Positions 34,344-43,600 of a stretch of 64,000 nucleotides of DNA are shown in pieces. Each line of letters opens with the position of its first letter. Within the stretch, counting starts at the first letter, position 1. The stretch is taken from contig NZ_CP017946.1 in assembly GCF_003952665.1 (NCBI RefSeq), forward strand, positions 3,771,001-3,835,000, read 5' to 3'. The notes under the pieces were generated by a model, which saw only the letters and a program-made list of their open reading frames with translations, had not been told where the DNA came from and searched no databases. The position numbers and the translations under genes were made by a program. This DNA comes from Bosea sp. Tri-49. Lineage in GTDB: Bacteria; Pseudomonadota; Alphaproteobacteria; Rhizobiales; Beijerinckiaceae.

Positions 34344-36075
34344 CCTTCTGATCAGCTACGACCGGTCGCGGCGGGCTCATTTTTGCGTCTGCCGCATCGA
34401 CATCGCCGACCACGGCGCCGGCACCGGCTTCCTCGTCGGCCCCAAGGCGGTCCTCACGAACCACCACGTCGTCAGCGGCCGGATTGCCGCGAACGGACAG
34501 CTTCGCCCAGACCACGACCTGGCCTGCCTTTTCGATTTCAACAGGATGCCCCAAGGTGGGGCGGGAGCGGGCGATAGGGTCGCCGTCATCGCGATTCGCG
34601 TCTTTAGCCGCACCAGCCAGGCCGAACTCGACAACGACTCGTCGGCCGACATTTCAGATGGCGAGCTCGACTACGCCCTGCTGGAACTCGCCGAGGACAC
34701 AGGCGAGCAGCCCTCATCGTTCGACCAGCTGCCGCGCGGCTGGATCCCGCTGCCCGAGAAGGCCGTGCAGCTGCAGTACGGGCAAATGCTCAGAAGTGTC
34801 CAGCACCCGCAAGCAGCGGCGGCGGATATTGTCGAGCAGCCGAAGAGTTTCGAGCGCTTCCTGTCCGACGCGAAGACACGGATCATCTATCGGATCTCTT
34901 CGGCGCCTGGCTCGTCGGGCTCGCCCGTGTTCACCTCGCAATGGGACCTGGTGGCGCTCCATGTCTATGGCGATCCGCATTTTCGCCATCCGGCCGAGGC
35001 GGCGAAGCGAGCCGTCCCGATCGAGCGCATCCGCGCCGATATCGTCCGCCAGGGTGCCGCCGCACTTATTCCCGATTACGACATGGCAAACAGGCTGAAA
35101 CCGGTTGTCAAACTCGCTCGGGGCATCGCCGAAGCCAAGACCGGACCCGGCACTTCCGAGCAGCAAAAGACGCTCAAAGCGATTCGCACCAAACTGAAGC
35201 TCATCTTTGCCGAGACGCAGACAATCCGAAGCTACAAGAACCTCCATGACTTTCTGCATCGGCTTCAGAAGCAGAGCATCAATCTACTCGATGACTATAT
35301 CCGTGCCGGGAACTTCGGCAGGGCAGCCGAGATTGCCGGCGACATCCTCCTGGAATGCAAAGGTTTAGCCCGCGATATCAACCGCCTGCCAGCTGTTGGA
35401 ATCAGCGACAAGAGCCGCAACAGCATCTGGTTCGCCGAACTGACCCAGGCGCTCCACGAAGCCGAACAATGGCATCAGGGCAATGCGCCCAACCCGCTAA
35501 CCCTGACGAGGCTAATGCAGGCCGTCGTGCGGCGAGAGATGCCGTTACTCACCCGGGCGCTCGTCGATACGGTGAGGACGGGGACTCTCAGCGATCTCCC
35601 CGGATTGCTCAAGAAGCTCAGCCGCGCGGCGCGGGCGGGATCGCCAGAGGCGGCCTTGGCAGCCTCCCAAACTGCCAAGGCAATCTATGACGAACTGCTG
35701 TGCGTTGCCACCCAGCACGAGACCGCACAGGCTCTAGAAAGCCAGATCCATGTGGTCGACCGGGAGCTGCAGGCGGATCACGATTTTGTAATTGACGACA
35801 TCCGGCAGAAATGGATCAGCATAGAAGAGGATATTGACCTTTTAGTAAAAGATGCCCTCAATATAACTGATATCGCAGAGCTTATTGTCTGGCGTAAAGA
35901 ATTTAAAATAAACCTTTCAATCGGAGAAAGTAACAAGATAATTAACTCGTTCAGAGTTTTTAGGAGATCATATCAATCGCTATATTTCAGAATAGACGAG
36001 GAAATGCTCCTCCAATGCGATAGGACTGATCAGCTCGGCGAAATCATCCAAGATATTGCGAGCCATTTGCCATGA
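34330..36075 (+). CDS. trypsin-like serine protease with helical C-terminal region
   Basis: A 581-residue protein. Residues 1-240 are a chymotrypsin-fold protease: GTGFLVGPKAVLTNHHVVSG (H46), GELDYALLEL (D114) and APGSSGSPVF (S196). No signal peptide is present. Residues 260-581 are helical and unassigned; they resemble the signalling or effector-associated regions that such proteases carry next to STAND NTPases. The last about 95 codons (from 35780) are strikingly AT-rich compared with the rest. The stop overlaps the ATG of the NTPase gene (ATGA), so the two are coupled. A substrate within the system is likely, but unknown. Confidence 0.85.
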   Translation: MPATDLLISYDRSRRAHFCVCRIDIADHGAGTGFLVGPKAVLTNHHVVSGRIAANGQLRPDHDLACLFDFNRMPQGGAGAGDRVAVIAIRVFSRTSQAELDNDSSADISDGELDYALLELAEDTGEQPSSFDQLPRGWIPLPEKAVQLQYGQMLRSVQHPQAAAADIVEQPKSFERFLSDAKTRIIYRISSAPGSSGSPVFTSQWDLVALHVYGDPHFRHPAEAAKRAVPIERIRADIVRQGAAALIPDYDMANRLKPVVKLARGIAEAKTGPGTSEQQKTLKAIRTKLKLIFAETQTIRSYKNLHDFLHRLQKQSINLLDDYIRAGNFGRAAEIAGDILLECKGLARDINRLPAVGISDKSRNSIWFAELTQALHEAEQWHQGNAPNPLTLTRLMQAVVRREMPLLTRALVDTVRTGTLSDLPGLLKKLSRAARAGSPEAALAASQTAKAIYDELLCVATQHETAQALESQIHVVDRELQADHDFVIDDIRQKWISIEEDIDLLVKDALNITDIAELIVWRKEFKINLSIGESNKIINSFRVFRRSYQSLYFRIDEEMLLQCDRTDQLGEIIQDIASHLP

Positions 36076-38744
36076 CCCCTCTCCTTCCTGTTTCTGCCAA
36101 TCCGATCCAATCGCTCAACGACATCCGCGAGCGCGGCAATGCGTTTCGCAAGGCTTGGAAGAACCGGCGGGGTGAACGTCGCAAAGGCAAATCCGCCGCG
36201 CCGGCCCTGATCAAGCAGCTCCAGCACTTCCTTGTCGACATCAAATCGTTCGGCAGGCGTCTGCCCAAGAAGAGCGAGCGCGAGAGCGCCCAAGCCGAGC
36301 TCGATTATTGGGCCACCGAGCTCTATCTCGACAAGGCGCTTCCTGAGGGGTTCAGCGACGATATCGGGCTTGATGCCTTCGCACCGGAGAGCCTGCCCGA
36401 GACCATCAAGATCTCGCCCTTCAAGGGTCTCGACAGTTTTTCCGAACAGGATGCTGCGGTTTTCGTCGGTCGGGAAAAAGCGACGGCCGAACTCTGCGCC
36501 AAGCTTCGAGATCCGGAGCTTCGCCTAGTTATTGTGGCCGCCCCCTCGGGCAGCGGCAAGTCCTCGCTCATCCGAGCCGGTGTAGTCCCGCAATTGACCA
36601 AGGAAAGGATGCTCGGTGCAAGCGGTACGCATGCCCACGTCATCATGAACGGACCCGGCCTCGCCCCCATCGAGGAACTGGTCGCGGCGGTCCTGGAGGG
36701 CGCCGAGCGCGCACCGGATTTCAAGGTCGCGGTCGATGCCCTGGAGAGCGATCCGAAAAGCTTGGCCTCCTTGCTGCAAGGGCGCTTCGGCGACAAGCCT
36801 GTCATCCTGATTCTGGATCAGTTCGAAGAGTTGTTCACGCTCGTGCAGTCCGGCGAGACGCGTGAGCATTTTGCCCGCGTCATCGCCAGCCTCGATCCAC
36901 CGCACAAGCCCGTCATCGTGATCCGGGACGATTTCCTGTCGGATCTCAAGAAGTTGGAGCCGATCAAGGATTTCGTGGGGAAGACTGCGAACCGCTATGC
37001 CCTGCCCCCGCTCTCCTCCGAAGACCTCCGCAAGATCATCAGTGTGCCGGCCAGCGGCGTCGTCCGGTTCGAGGACGGCGTCGTCGAAAGCCTGATTGCC
37101 GAAATCGCCCATACGCCGAACCCGTTGCCTCTCCTGCAATTCGCCTTGAAACAGCTGGTCGAGCGCGCCCAGTCGGGCTGGATTCGACGGCGAGACGTCG
37201 AGGAGATCGGCGGCGTGCGCGGTGCCCTCGGCAAGAAGGCCGACGCCATCTACACGGCGCTGACGCCGGATGAACAGGAGATCGCCCGGGCGATCTTCAT
37301 CCGGCTCGCGACGCCGGGAGGCGAGAATCAGTTCCTGCGTCGGCCGCAGACACGCAACTGGCTCGACAATGCCATTCGCACCGCGATCGGCCGGGGCGTC
37401 GAGCTGAAAGCCGAGCTTCTCGACCAGGTGCTCGGCAAGTTTCATGTGGCCGGGCTGCTGCGGCGCGATGAGGACGGCACCAGCAACAATGATGTCTGGT
37501 ACGAGATCAGGCACGAGGCGCTGATCCGGCACTGGTCGACCCTGGACGGCTGGCTCAAAGGAGATCTCGAACAGTACCGCGGCGCCTGGCAGCTGCGCCA
37601 ATGGGTTACCCTTTGGGAGAAGAGCAACCGTGACAAAGGCTATCTTCTTTCCGGGGATGCGCTCGAGACAGCGAATGTCATCGTCGCCGGATCGCGCGAT
37701 CCCTCGAAAGCTGTCATCGCGTTCCTGGACGAGAGTAAGACTCAACAACGCTACCATCGTTGGGTCAGGCGAACTGGAATTGCTGCGGTCTTTTTTGTGA
37801 CGTTTCTCGTGGTCTGGACATTCTGGTCTATGCTCGATGCGGAGCTTGCTCTGCAGACACAGCTAACCCAGATCCAGCAAATCGAGGGGCAAAGAGAAAA
37901 GCAGCGAGCCGCCGATCACCAACGCACGATCGACGAGTATGTAAACAAGGTAAACGTCGCGTTGGACGGGCTTCGCGCGAACAATGTCGAGCCCCTGCGT
38001 TCACTGCTGCGGCACTTCAAGGCGCCAGATGCCCTTGTCAATCGCGTCAGCCTCGCGACGGGCGCCGCGCCGGCAGCGGACACGATCACACCGTTGCGGC
38101 GCGAAGACATCTCCGAAACTGCGGTGTCCGCTCTGCCACCGCCGAGAACGAGCGTGAGCGGAACCACGACCTGCGAGGCCTATCTCTGGATCGGCGGCGA
38201 CAAGAACTGGAAAGTGAGGCCGCCGCCTGACTCGAAGAACGTCAATGACGATCGCTTTGAGCTCACCATCCCGATCCGCCTCCGCTCGGACTTTCCGCTG
38301 ACGAAGGGGGCCGACGACTACGTCATGCGGCCGGAGATCGGGGTGGCGCCGCGTGGCGCCATGATCACCGGCATCGGCGCCGCCAGAGGTTACGCGCGTC
38401 CGAGCGGCGAACAATGGTGGCTCAAGGCCAAGGTCGAGCGCAAATACTGCATCAACGTCTTCATCCAGTATGTCGGCCCGCAGGATCGCCTCAACGAGAT
38501 CAAAGCGGTCGTCACCGATTTCGGTTTGCGCATTCTGCCCGAGGAAGAGGTTGCCTCGGCCAAGGGCCTCGCCGAGGTTCGCTATTTCAACCAGGACGAT
38601 CGCGCCTTCGCCGAGGCAATCGCCGAGCAATGGAACCGTTCGCCGCGGCCACGCCAGATGAAGCCTGTCGCCCTGCTCAACTGGAAGAATCCCCCCCGCC
38701 CAGGCACGATCGAGGTCTGGATCGACCTCGATCAGCCGGGCTGA
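36072..38744 (+). CDS. nSTAND1-type P-loop NTPase with a transmembrane segment and C-terminal domain
   Basis: An 890-residue protein. Residues 115-550 match the novel STAND NTPase 1 type: the entry motif ISPFKGLDSFSEQDAAVFVG, Walker A APSGSGKSS (157-165), Walker B VILILDQFEELF (244-255), and the later HEALIRHWSTLDGWL segment. The N-terminal 110 residues are basic and helical. A single membrane span lies at about 568-588, followed by a coiled coil (590-640) and about 250 residues of unknown type ending in GTIEVWIDLDQPG. There are no WD40 or TPR sensor repeats, which many nSTAND1 proteins carry; the sensor is perhaps the C-terminal domain. STAND NTPases act as nucleotide-driven switches, here probably gating the two flanking proteases. 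Confidence 0.87.
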   Translation: MTPLLPVSANPIQSLNDIRERGNAFRKAWKNRRGERRKGKSAAPALIKQLQHFLVDIKSFGRRLPKKSERESAQAELDYWATELYLDKALPEGFSDDIGLDAFAPESLPETIKISPFKGLDSFSEQDAAVFVGREKATAELCAKLRDPELRLVIVAAPSGSGKSSLIRAGVVPQLTKERMLGASGTHAHVIMNGPGLAPIEELVAAVLEGAERAPDFKVAVDALESDPKSLASLLQGRFGDKPVILILDQFEELFTLVQSGETREHFARVIASLDPPHKPVIVIRDDFLSDLKKLEPIKDFVGKTANRYALPPLSSEDLRKIISVPASGVVRFEDGVVESLIAEIAHTPNPLPLLQFALKQLVERAQSGWIRRRDVEEIGGVRGALGKKADAIYTALTPDEQEIARAIFIRLATPGGENQFLRRPQTRNWLDNAIRTAIGRGVELKAELLDQVLGKFHVAGLLRRDEDGTSNNDVWYEIRHEALIRHWSTLDGWLKGDLEQYRGAWQLRQWVTLWEKSNRDKGYLLSGDALETANVIVAGSRDPSKAVIAFLDESKTQQRYHRWVRRTGIAAVFFVTFLVVWTFWSMLDAELALQTQLTQIQQIEGQREKQRAADHQRTIDEYVNKVNVALDGLRANNVEPLRSLLRHFKAPDALVNRVSLATGAAPAADTITPLRREDISETAVSALPPPRTSVSGTTTCEAYLWIGGDKNWKVRPPPDSKNVNDDRFELTIPIRLRSDFPLTKGADDYVMRPEIGVAPRGAMITGIGAARGYARPSGEQWWLKAKVERKYCINVFIQYVGPQDRLNEIKAVVTDFGLRILPEEEVASAKGLAEVRYFNQDDRAFAEAIAEQWNRSPRPRQMKPVALLNWKNPPRPGTIEVWIDLDQPG

Positions 38745-38762
38745 CAGCGCGAGGACCCGACC

Positions 38763-40016
38763 ATGGAAGATGAATACGTCGTCGTCAGGATCGAAGGCGT
38801 CCCGAAAACGGCACCGGCCCCAACCGGCCGCGGACTCCAGAGCCTGGGAAGCGCGCCGAGCGCCGAGGTCCTGGATTTCGATGCGCTGCAGGGCACGCCG
38901 AAGGCCACGGTCGAAGTGACCAAGCTGACCGAGAAGCAGCGGCGAGACGAGGCGCTTGACGCCAACAATCTCATCGCCCCGAACTTTCCTCTCGTCCATA
39001 TCGGCGCTCCGGCGGCGGAGTCCGAACAGGGTGAGGACGACGTGGCTCGCCGCGAATTGCTCGCACCGGAGGGGGTGGCCTGGGGCATCGCGGAGATCGG
39101 CGCCGACAAAGCCACTGAAGACGGGCGCGACGCCCTTGTCGCCGTGCTCGACACTGGTATCAAGGACGACCACCCCGCCTTCCCCGCGGACCAGATCACG
39201 CTCGTCCAGAAAAACTTCACCAAGGGTGTGCCTCACGACGTGCTGGGCCATGGCACACACTGCGCCAGCACGATCTTCGGCCGCGACGCTGATGGGATCC
39301 GCATAGGCGTCGCCCGTGGCGTGCGGCACGCCCTGATCGGCAAGGTTTTCGACGATCATGGCGGGAGTTCGACGGCGATCCTGCTCAAATCCCTGCTCTG
39401 GTGCCACGAGCTGAAGGCCAATATCGTCTCGATGTCGCTCGGGCTCGATTTCGTCGCGATGCAGGCCAGGCTTCAAGCCAGCCGCCCACCCGCAGCCGCG
39501 ACATCGCTCACTTTGCGCGCCTATCTCGACGTGGTCCGGCAATTTGAGGCGCAGCTTCGGTTGATGACGCTCGATATCGACGGCCCAGGGGCGCTCATCA
39601 TAGCCGCATCCGGCAATGAAAGCCGTCGCGATTCCTATACGGTGAGCGCCACGATGCCAGCCGCGATGCCGGATGTCGTCTCTGTCGCCGCTCTGGGAGG
39701 ACCGACGGCGGCGGAGCGCCGCAAGGTCGCATCGTTCTCCAACACCAACCCCGTGCTGTCCGCTCCGGGCTACGGCATCCTGGGCGCCGACCACCGCTCC
39801 AACGGGCTCGTCGCCAAAAATGGTACGAGTATGGCCTGCCCGCATGTGGCGGGGCTCGCTGCGCTACACTGGCAGGCAGAGCTCCGCGACAGCGGTGTGG
39901 CGTCTGCGCGTCAGACCCGCAGCAGACTGGAGCTGTCATGCAATCGGACAATCCCGGGCTACAATCGCGAGGACCATGGCCGGGGCCTGGCCCAAGCGCC
40001 GCCCTCGGCCCTATGA
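38763..40016 (+). CDS. subtilisin-like (S8) serine protease
   Basis: A 417-residue S8 protease with D130 (VAVLDTGIKDDHP), H163 (GHGTHCAST), oxyanion N285 (AASGN) and S356 (NGTSMACPHVAG). The first 100 residues are a charged N-terminal region without a signal peptide, possibly a pro-region or interaction domain. The gene starts 18 bp after the NTPase stop and closes the plus arm. An intracellular subtilase behind a STAND NTPase suggests an effector that is zymogenic or held inactive until the switch fires; this is inference. A hairpin at 40006-40022 overlaps the stop but lacks a T-run. Confidence 0.88.
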   Translation: MEDEYVVVRIEGVPKTAPAPTGRGLQSLGSAPSAEVLDFDALQGTPKATVEVTKLTEKQRRDEALDANNLIAPNFPLVHIGAPAAESEQGEDDVARRELLAPEGVAWGIAEIGADKATEDGRDALVAVLDTGIKDDHPAFPADQITLVQKNFTKGVPHDVLGHGTHCASTIFGRDADGIRIGVARGVRHALIGKVFDDHGGSSTAILLKSLLWCHELKANIVSMSLGLDFVAMQARLQASRPPAAATSLTLRAYLDVVRQFEAQLRLMTLDIDGPGALIIAASGNESRRDSYTVSATMPAAMPDVVSVAALGGPTAAERRKVASFSNTNPVLSAPGYGILGADHRSNGLVAKNGTSMACPHVAGLAALHWQAELRDSGVASARQTRSRLELSCNRTIPGYNREDHGRGLAQAPPSAL

Positions 40017-40692
40017 GGGCCGCGCGGAGGCCGGCAAAGGACCGGCGCTCGAAGCTTCAGCTGTCGCCCCATACCAACGATCGGCGGCATACAGTGGCGC
40101 TGAACCTCGGCACCCTTCTGCCGGAAAGCAGGCATTGCTGACATCAGGAGAGGACCGATCGGCTCCTTGGGCCGATGGCCGACCGGCATACCCGGAAGCA
40201 GACATTCTGGGCGTCAGCTAAGGGCCAACTCCGGTCTTGCTCATGCGGCGCTTTGAAGTTCGCATTCGGGCCGCGAGCTAAGGTCGTGTCTTGGCCCTTT
40301 CCCGACACTTGCAACGTCCGGTTTCGGGTAGCCTGACCGGCCATGAGTGGTGGCCGAAGTTGGCTCAGGCTTCACTCGGTTTCCGTCCATTCGGTCGTCA
40401 TCGAAGTTTGCTCGAGAGAAGGTTGATTCTTCAGCTTTCTACCCCGCCAACGTTAGGAGGGCCGCGATGCCGCTGTGGCCGACAGACAGCATGACCAGCA
40501 CAGCTGCGCTTACCAGAAACCCGGCTCGCTGCCGGCCTGGTCCGAGGCCAGTTCGGGGGCTGGACCAGACACGGATGCCACGGCCTCCTGTCCGCAAGCT
40601 TGTCGCCGGCCAGGGCTGTATCGTCGGAAACAGGCAATTCGTTCCCGGCGTATTGCGCCTGTGTGGTGGTCGCTCAGCTCCGGCTCGCCAGC
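40017..40692. other. intergenic region with degenerate repeat relics, no supported gene
   Basis: About 680 bp between two convergent genes. Frames here are short and lack ribosome-binding sites or family features. Relics of the dispersed repeat, in the opposite orientation to copy 1, lie around 40187-40222 and 40267-40340 (AGCAGACATTCTGGGCG; CGTCCGGTTTCGGG). No terminator with a T-run is evident. Confidence 0.5.
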
Positions 40693-43600
40693 TCAGACGA
40701 ACTGGAAATCGTCGGCATGGAGGTTGGTCTTGGTGACGTTCTTCAGCGTGATCGAGTTGTTGGCGTCGTAGGTGATGACCGTATCCGTGCCGACTTGGGT
40801 CGCCGCCGCCAGCACCGCACTGAGATCCGCAAACACTGCATCGTCGATCTGGATAAGATCGGCCGTGCCGGACCCGGCCACGAAATCTGTGATAGTGTCC
40901 TTGCCGAAGCCAGATGCGAAGACGAACACGTCGCTTTCGGTGCCGCCGAGCAAGGTGTCGTTACCAGCGCCGCCAACGAGGATATCGGCGCCTGCCAACC
41001 CGCTTAAGCCGTCGTTTCCGTTGCCGCCGGTGATCAGGTTGTCGCTCGCGCTGCCGGTGCCGTTGAAGTTGCCTGAGCCGGTGTAGGTCAGGACCTCGAC
41101 ATTGGCGGCGAGGGTGTAGCTCGCGAGGCTGGTGCGGACCTCGTCGGTGCCCTCTCCGCCAAGCTCGGTCACGCTGCCGTTCAGGTCGTTGAAGATGTAG
41201 AGGTCGTTGCCGGCTCCGCCGCGATAGGAGGTGATCTCGGTGCTGGCATTGGCCACGAAGGTGTCGCCGAACGCCGAGCCGACGATGATCTCGAACTCGG
41301 TCAGCACGTCGCCGGCCGCGTCCCCGCCTGTATGCACCCCCGTCACGAAGTTCATCGAGACCGCGGCGCTGCTCCCGGCATAGCTCACCGTGTCGAACTG
41401 GCCCGGATTGTCGACCCAGCCGTCGAGGGTGTCGGCGCCGGCGCCGCCCTCGATGACGTCGCTGCCGCCATAGCCCTTGATGATGTTGTCGCCGGCATCG
41501 CCAATTAGCGTATCGTTGTACAGCGAGCCCTCGATGATCTCGATGCTGTTGTAGACGTCACCCTGCGCCTCGCCGCCATGGACGCCGGTCCTCAGGTTCA
41601 CCACTACCGCGCTCGCGGCGTTGAGGTATCTTGCCGCGTCGATGCCGTCGCCGCCATTGAGGATGTCGGCGCCAAGGCCCCCATCCAGGGTGTCGTTGCC
41701 GCTACCGCCATTGAGCGTGTCGACGCCCTCCATGCCGCGCAGGTTGTCGTCGCCCGCCCCGCCGGTGATCAGGTTGTCGCTCGCGCTGCCGGTGCCGTTG
41801 AAGTTGCCTGAGCCGGTGTAGGTCAGGACCTCGACATTGGCGGCGAGGGTGTAGCTCGCGAGGCTGGTGCGGACCTCGTCGGTGCCCTCTCCGCCAAGCT
41901 CGGTCACGCTGCCGTTCAGGTCGTTGAAGATGTAGAGGTCGTTGCCGGCTCCGCCGCGATAGGAGGTGATCTCGGTGCTGGCATTGGCCACGAAGGTGTC
42001 GCCGAACGCCGAGCCGACGATGATCTCGAACTCGGTCAGCACGTCGCCGGCCGCGTCCCCGCCTGTATGCACCCCCGTCACGAAGTTCATCGAGACCGCG
42101 GCGCTGCTCCCGGCATAGCTCACCGTGTCGAACTGGCCCGGATTGTCGACCCAGCCGTCGAGGGTGTCGGCGCCGGCGCCGCCCTCGATGACGTCGCTGC
42201 CGCCATAGCCCTTGATGATGTTGTCGCCGGCATCGCCAGTCAGCGTATCGTTGTACAGCGAGCCCTCGATGATCTCGATGCTGTTGTAGACGTCACCCTG
42301 CGCCTCGCCGCCATGGACGCCGGTCCTCAGGTTCACCACTACCGCGCTCGCGGCGTTGAGGTATCTTGCCGCGTCGATGCCGTCGCCGCCATTGAGGATG
42401 TCGGCGCCAAGGCCCCCATCCAGGGTGTCGTTGCCGCTACCGCCATTGAGCGTGTCGACGCCCTCCATGCCGCGCAGGTTGTCGTCGCCCGCCCCGCCGG
42501 TGATCAGGTTGTCGCTCGCGCTGCCGGTGCCGTTGAAGTTGCCTGAGCCGGTGTAGGTCAGGACCTCGACATTGGCGGCGAGGGTGTAGCTCGCGAGGCT
42601 GGTGCGGACCTCGTCGGTGCCCTCTCCGCCAAGCTCGGTCACGCTGCCGTTCAGGTCGTTGAAGATGTAGAGGTCGTTGCCGGCTCCGCCGCGATAGGAG
42701 GTGATCTCGGTGCTGGCATTGGCCACGAAGGTGTCGCCGAACGCCGAGCCGACGATGATCTCGAACTCGGTCAGCACGTCGCCGGCCGCGTCCCCGCCTG
42801 TATGCACCCCCGTCACGAAGTTCATCGAGACCGCGGCGCTGCTCCCGGCATAGCTCACCGTGTCGAACTGGCCCGGATTGTCGACCCAGCCGTCGAGGGT
42901 GTCGGCGCCGGCGCCGCCCTCGATGACGTCGCTGCCGCCATAGCCCTTGATGATGTTGTCGCCGGCATCGCCAATTAGCGTATCGTTGTACAGCGAGCCC
43001 TCGATGATCTCGATGCTGTTGTAGACGTCACCCTGCGCCTCGCCGCCATGGACGCCGGTCCTCAGGTTCACCACTACCGCGCTCGCGGCGTTGAGGTATC
43101 TTGCCGCGTCGATGCCGTCGCCGCCATTGAGGATGTCGGCGCCAAGGCCCCCATCCAGGGTGTCGTTGCCGCTACCGCCATTGAGCGTGTCGACGCCCTC
43201 CATGCCGCGCAGGTTGTCGTCGCCCGCCCCGCCGGTGATCAGGTTGTCGCTCGCGCTGCCGGTAAGGTTATCAGCGAAGGCTGACCCGATCAGATTCTCG
43301 ATCGAGGTCAGGGTATCGCCTTGGGCGTGCCCCCCAGACTGTGTGGTCACGCCCAGATTGACGTTCACCCCGGCATTGCTGGAGGCGTAGCTTGCGGTGT
43401 CGTTGCCGTTGCCGCCGTCGATCGCGTCAGCGCCGGCCCGGCCTTCGATGGTGTTGGCGTTGCCGTCGCCGCGCAGATTGTCGGCGAGGTCCGAGCCGAT
43501 CAGGTTCTCGATCGAGGTCAGCGTATCGCCCTGGGCATCGCCGCCGGTATGAACGCCGGTGAGCAGGTTGACCGTCACAGCCGCCGCGCTCGTCGCATAG

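Noticed and set aside
38001..39845. 614-codon minus-strand frame across the NTPase end and subtilase
   Set aside because: Antisense to two genes with intact catalytic motifs; no features of its own.
40006..40022. Hairpin CGGCCCT-ATG-AGGGCCG at the end of the second subtilase gene
   Set aside because: No T-run follows and it overlaps the stop codon, so it is not supported as a terminator.
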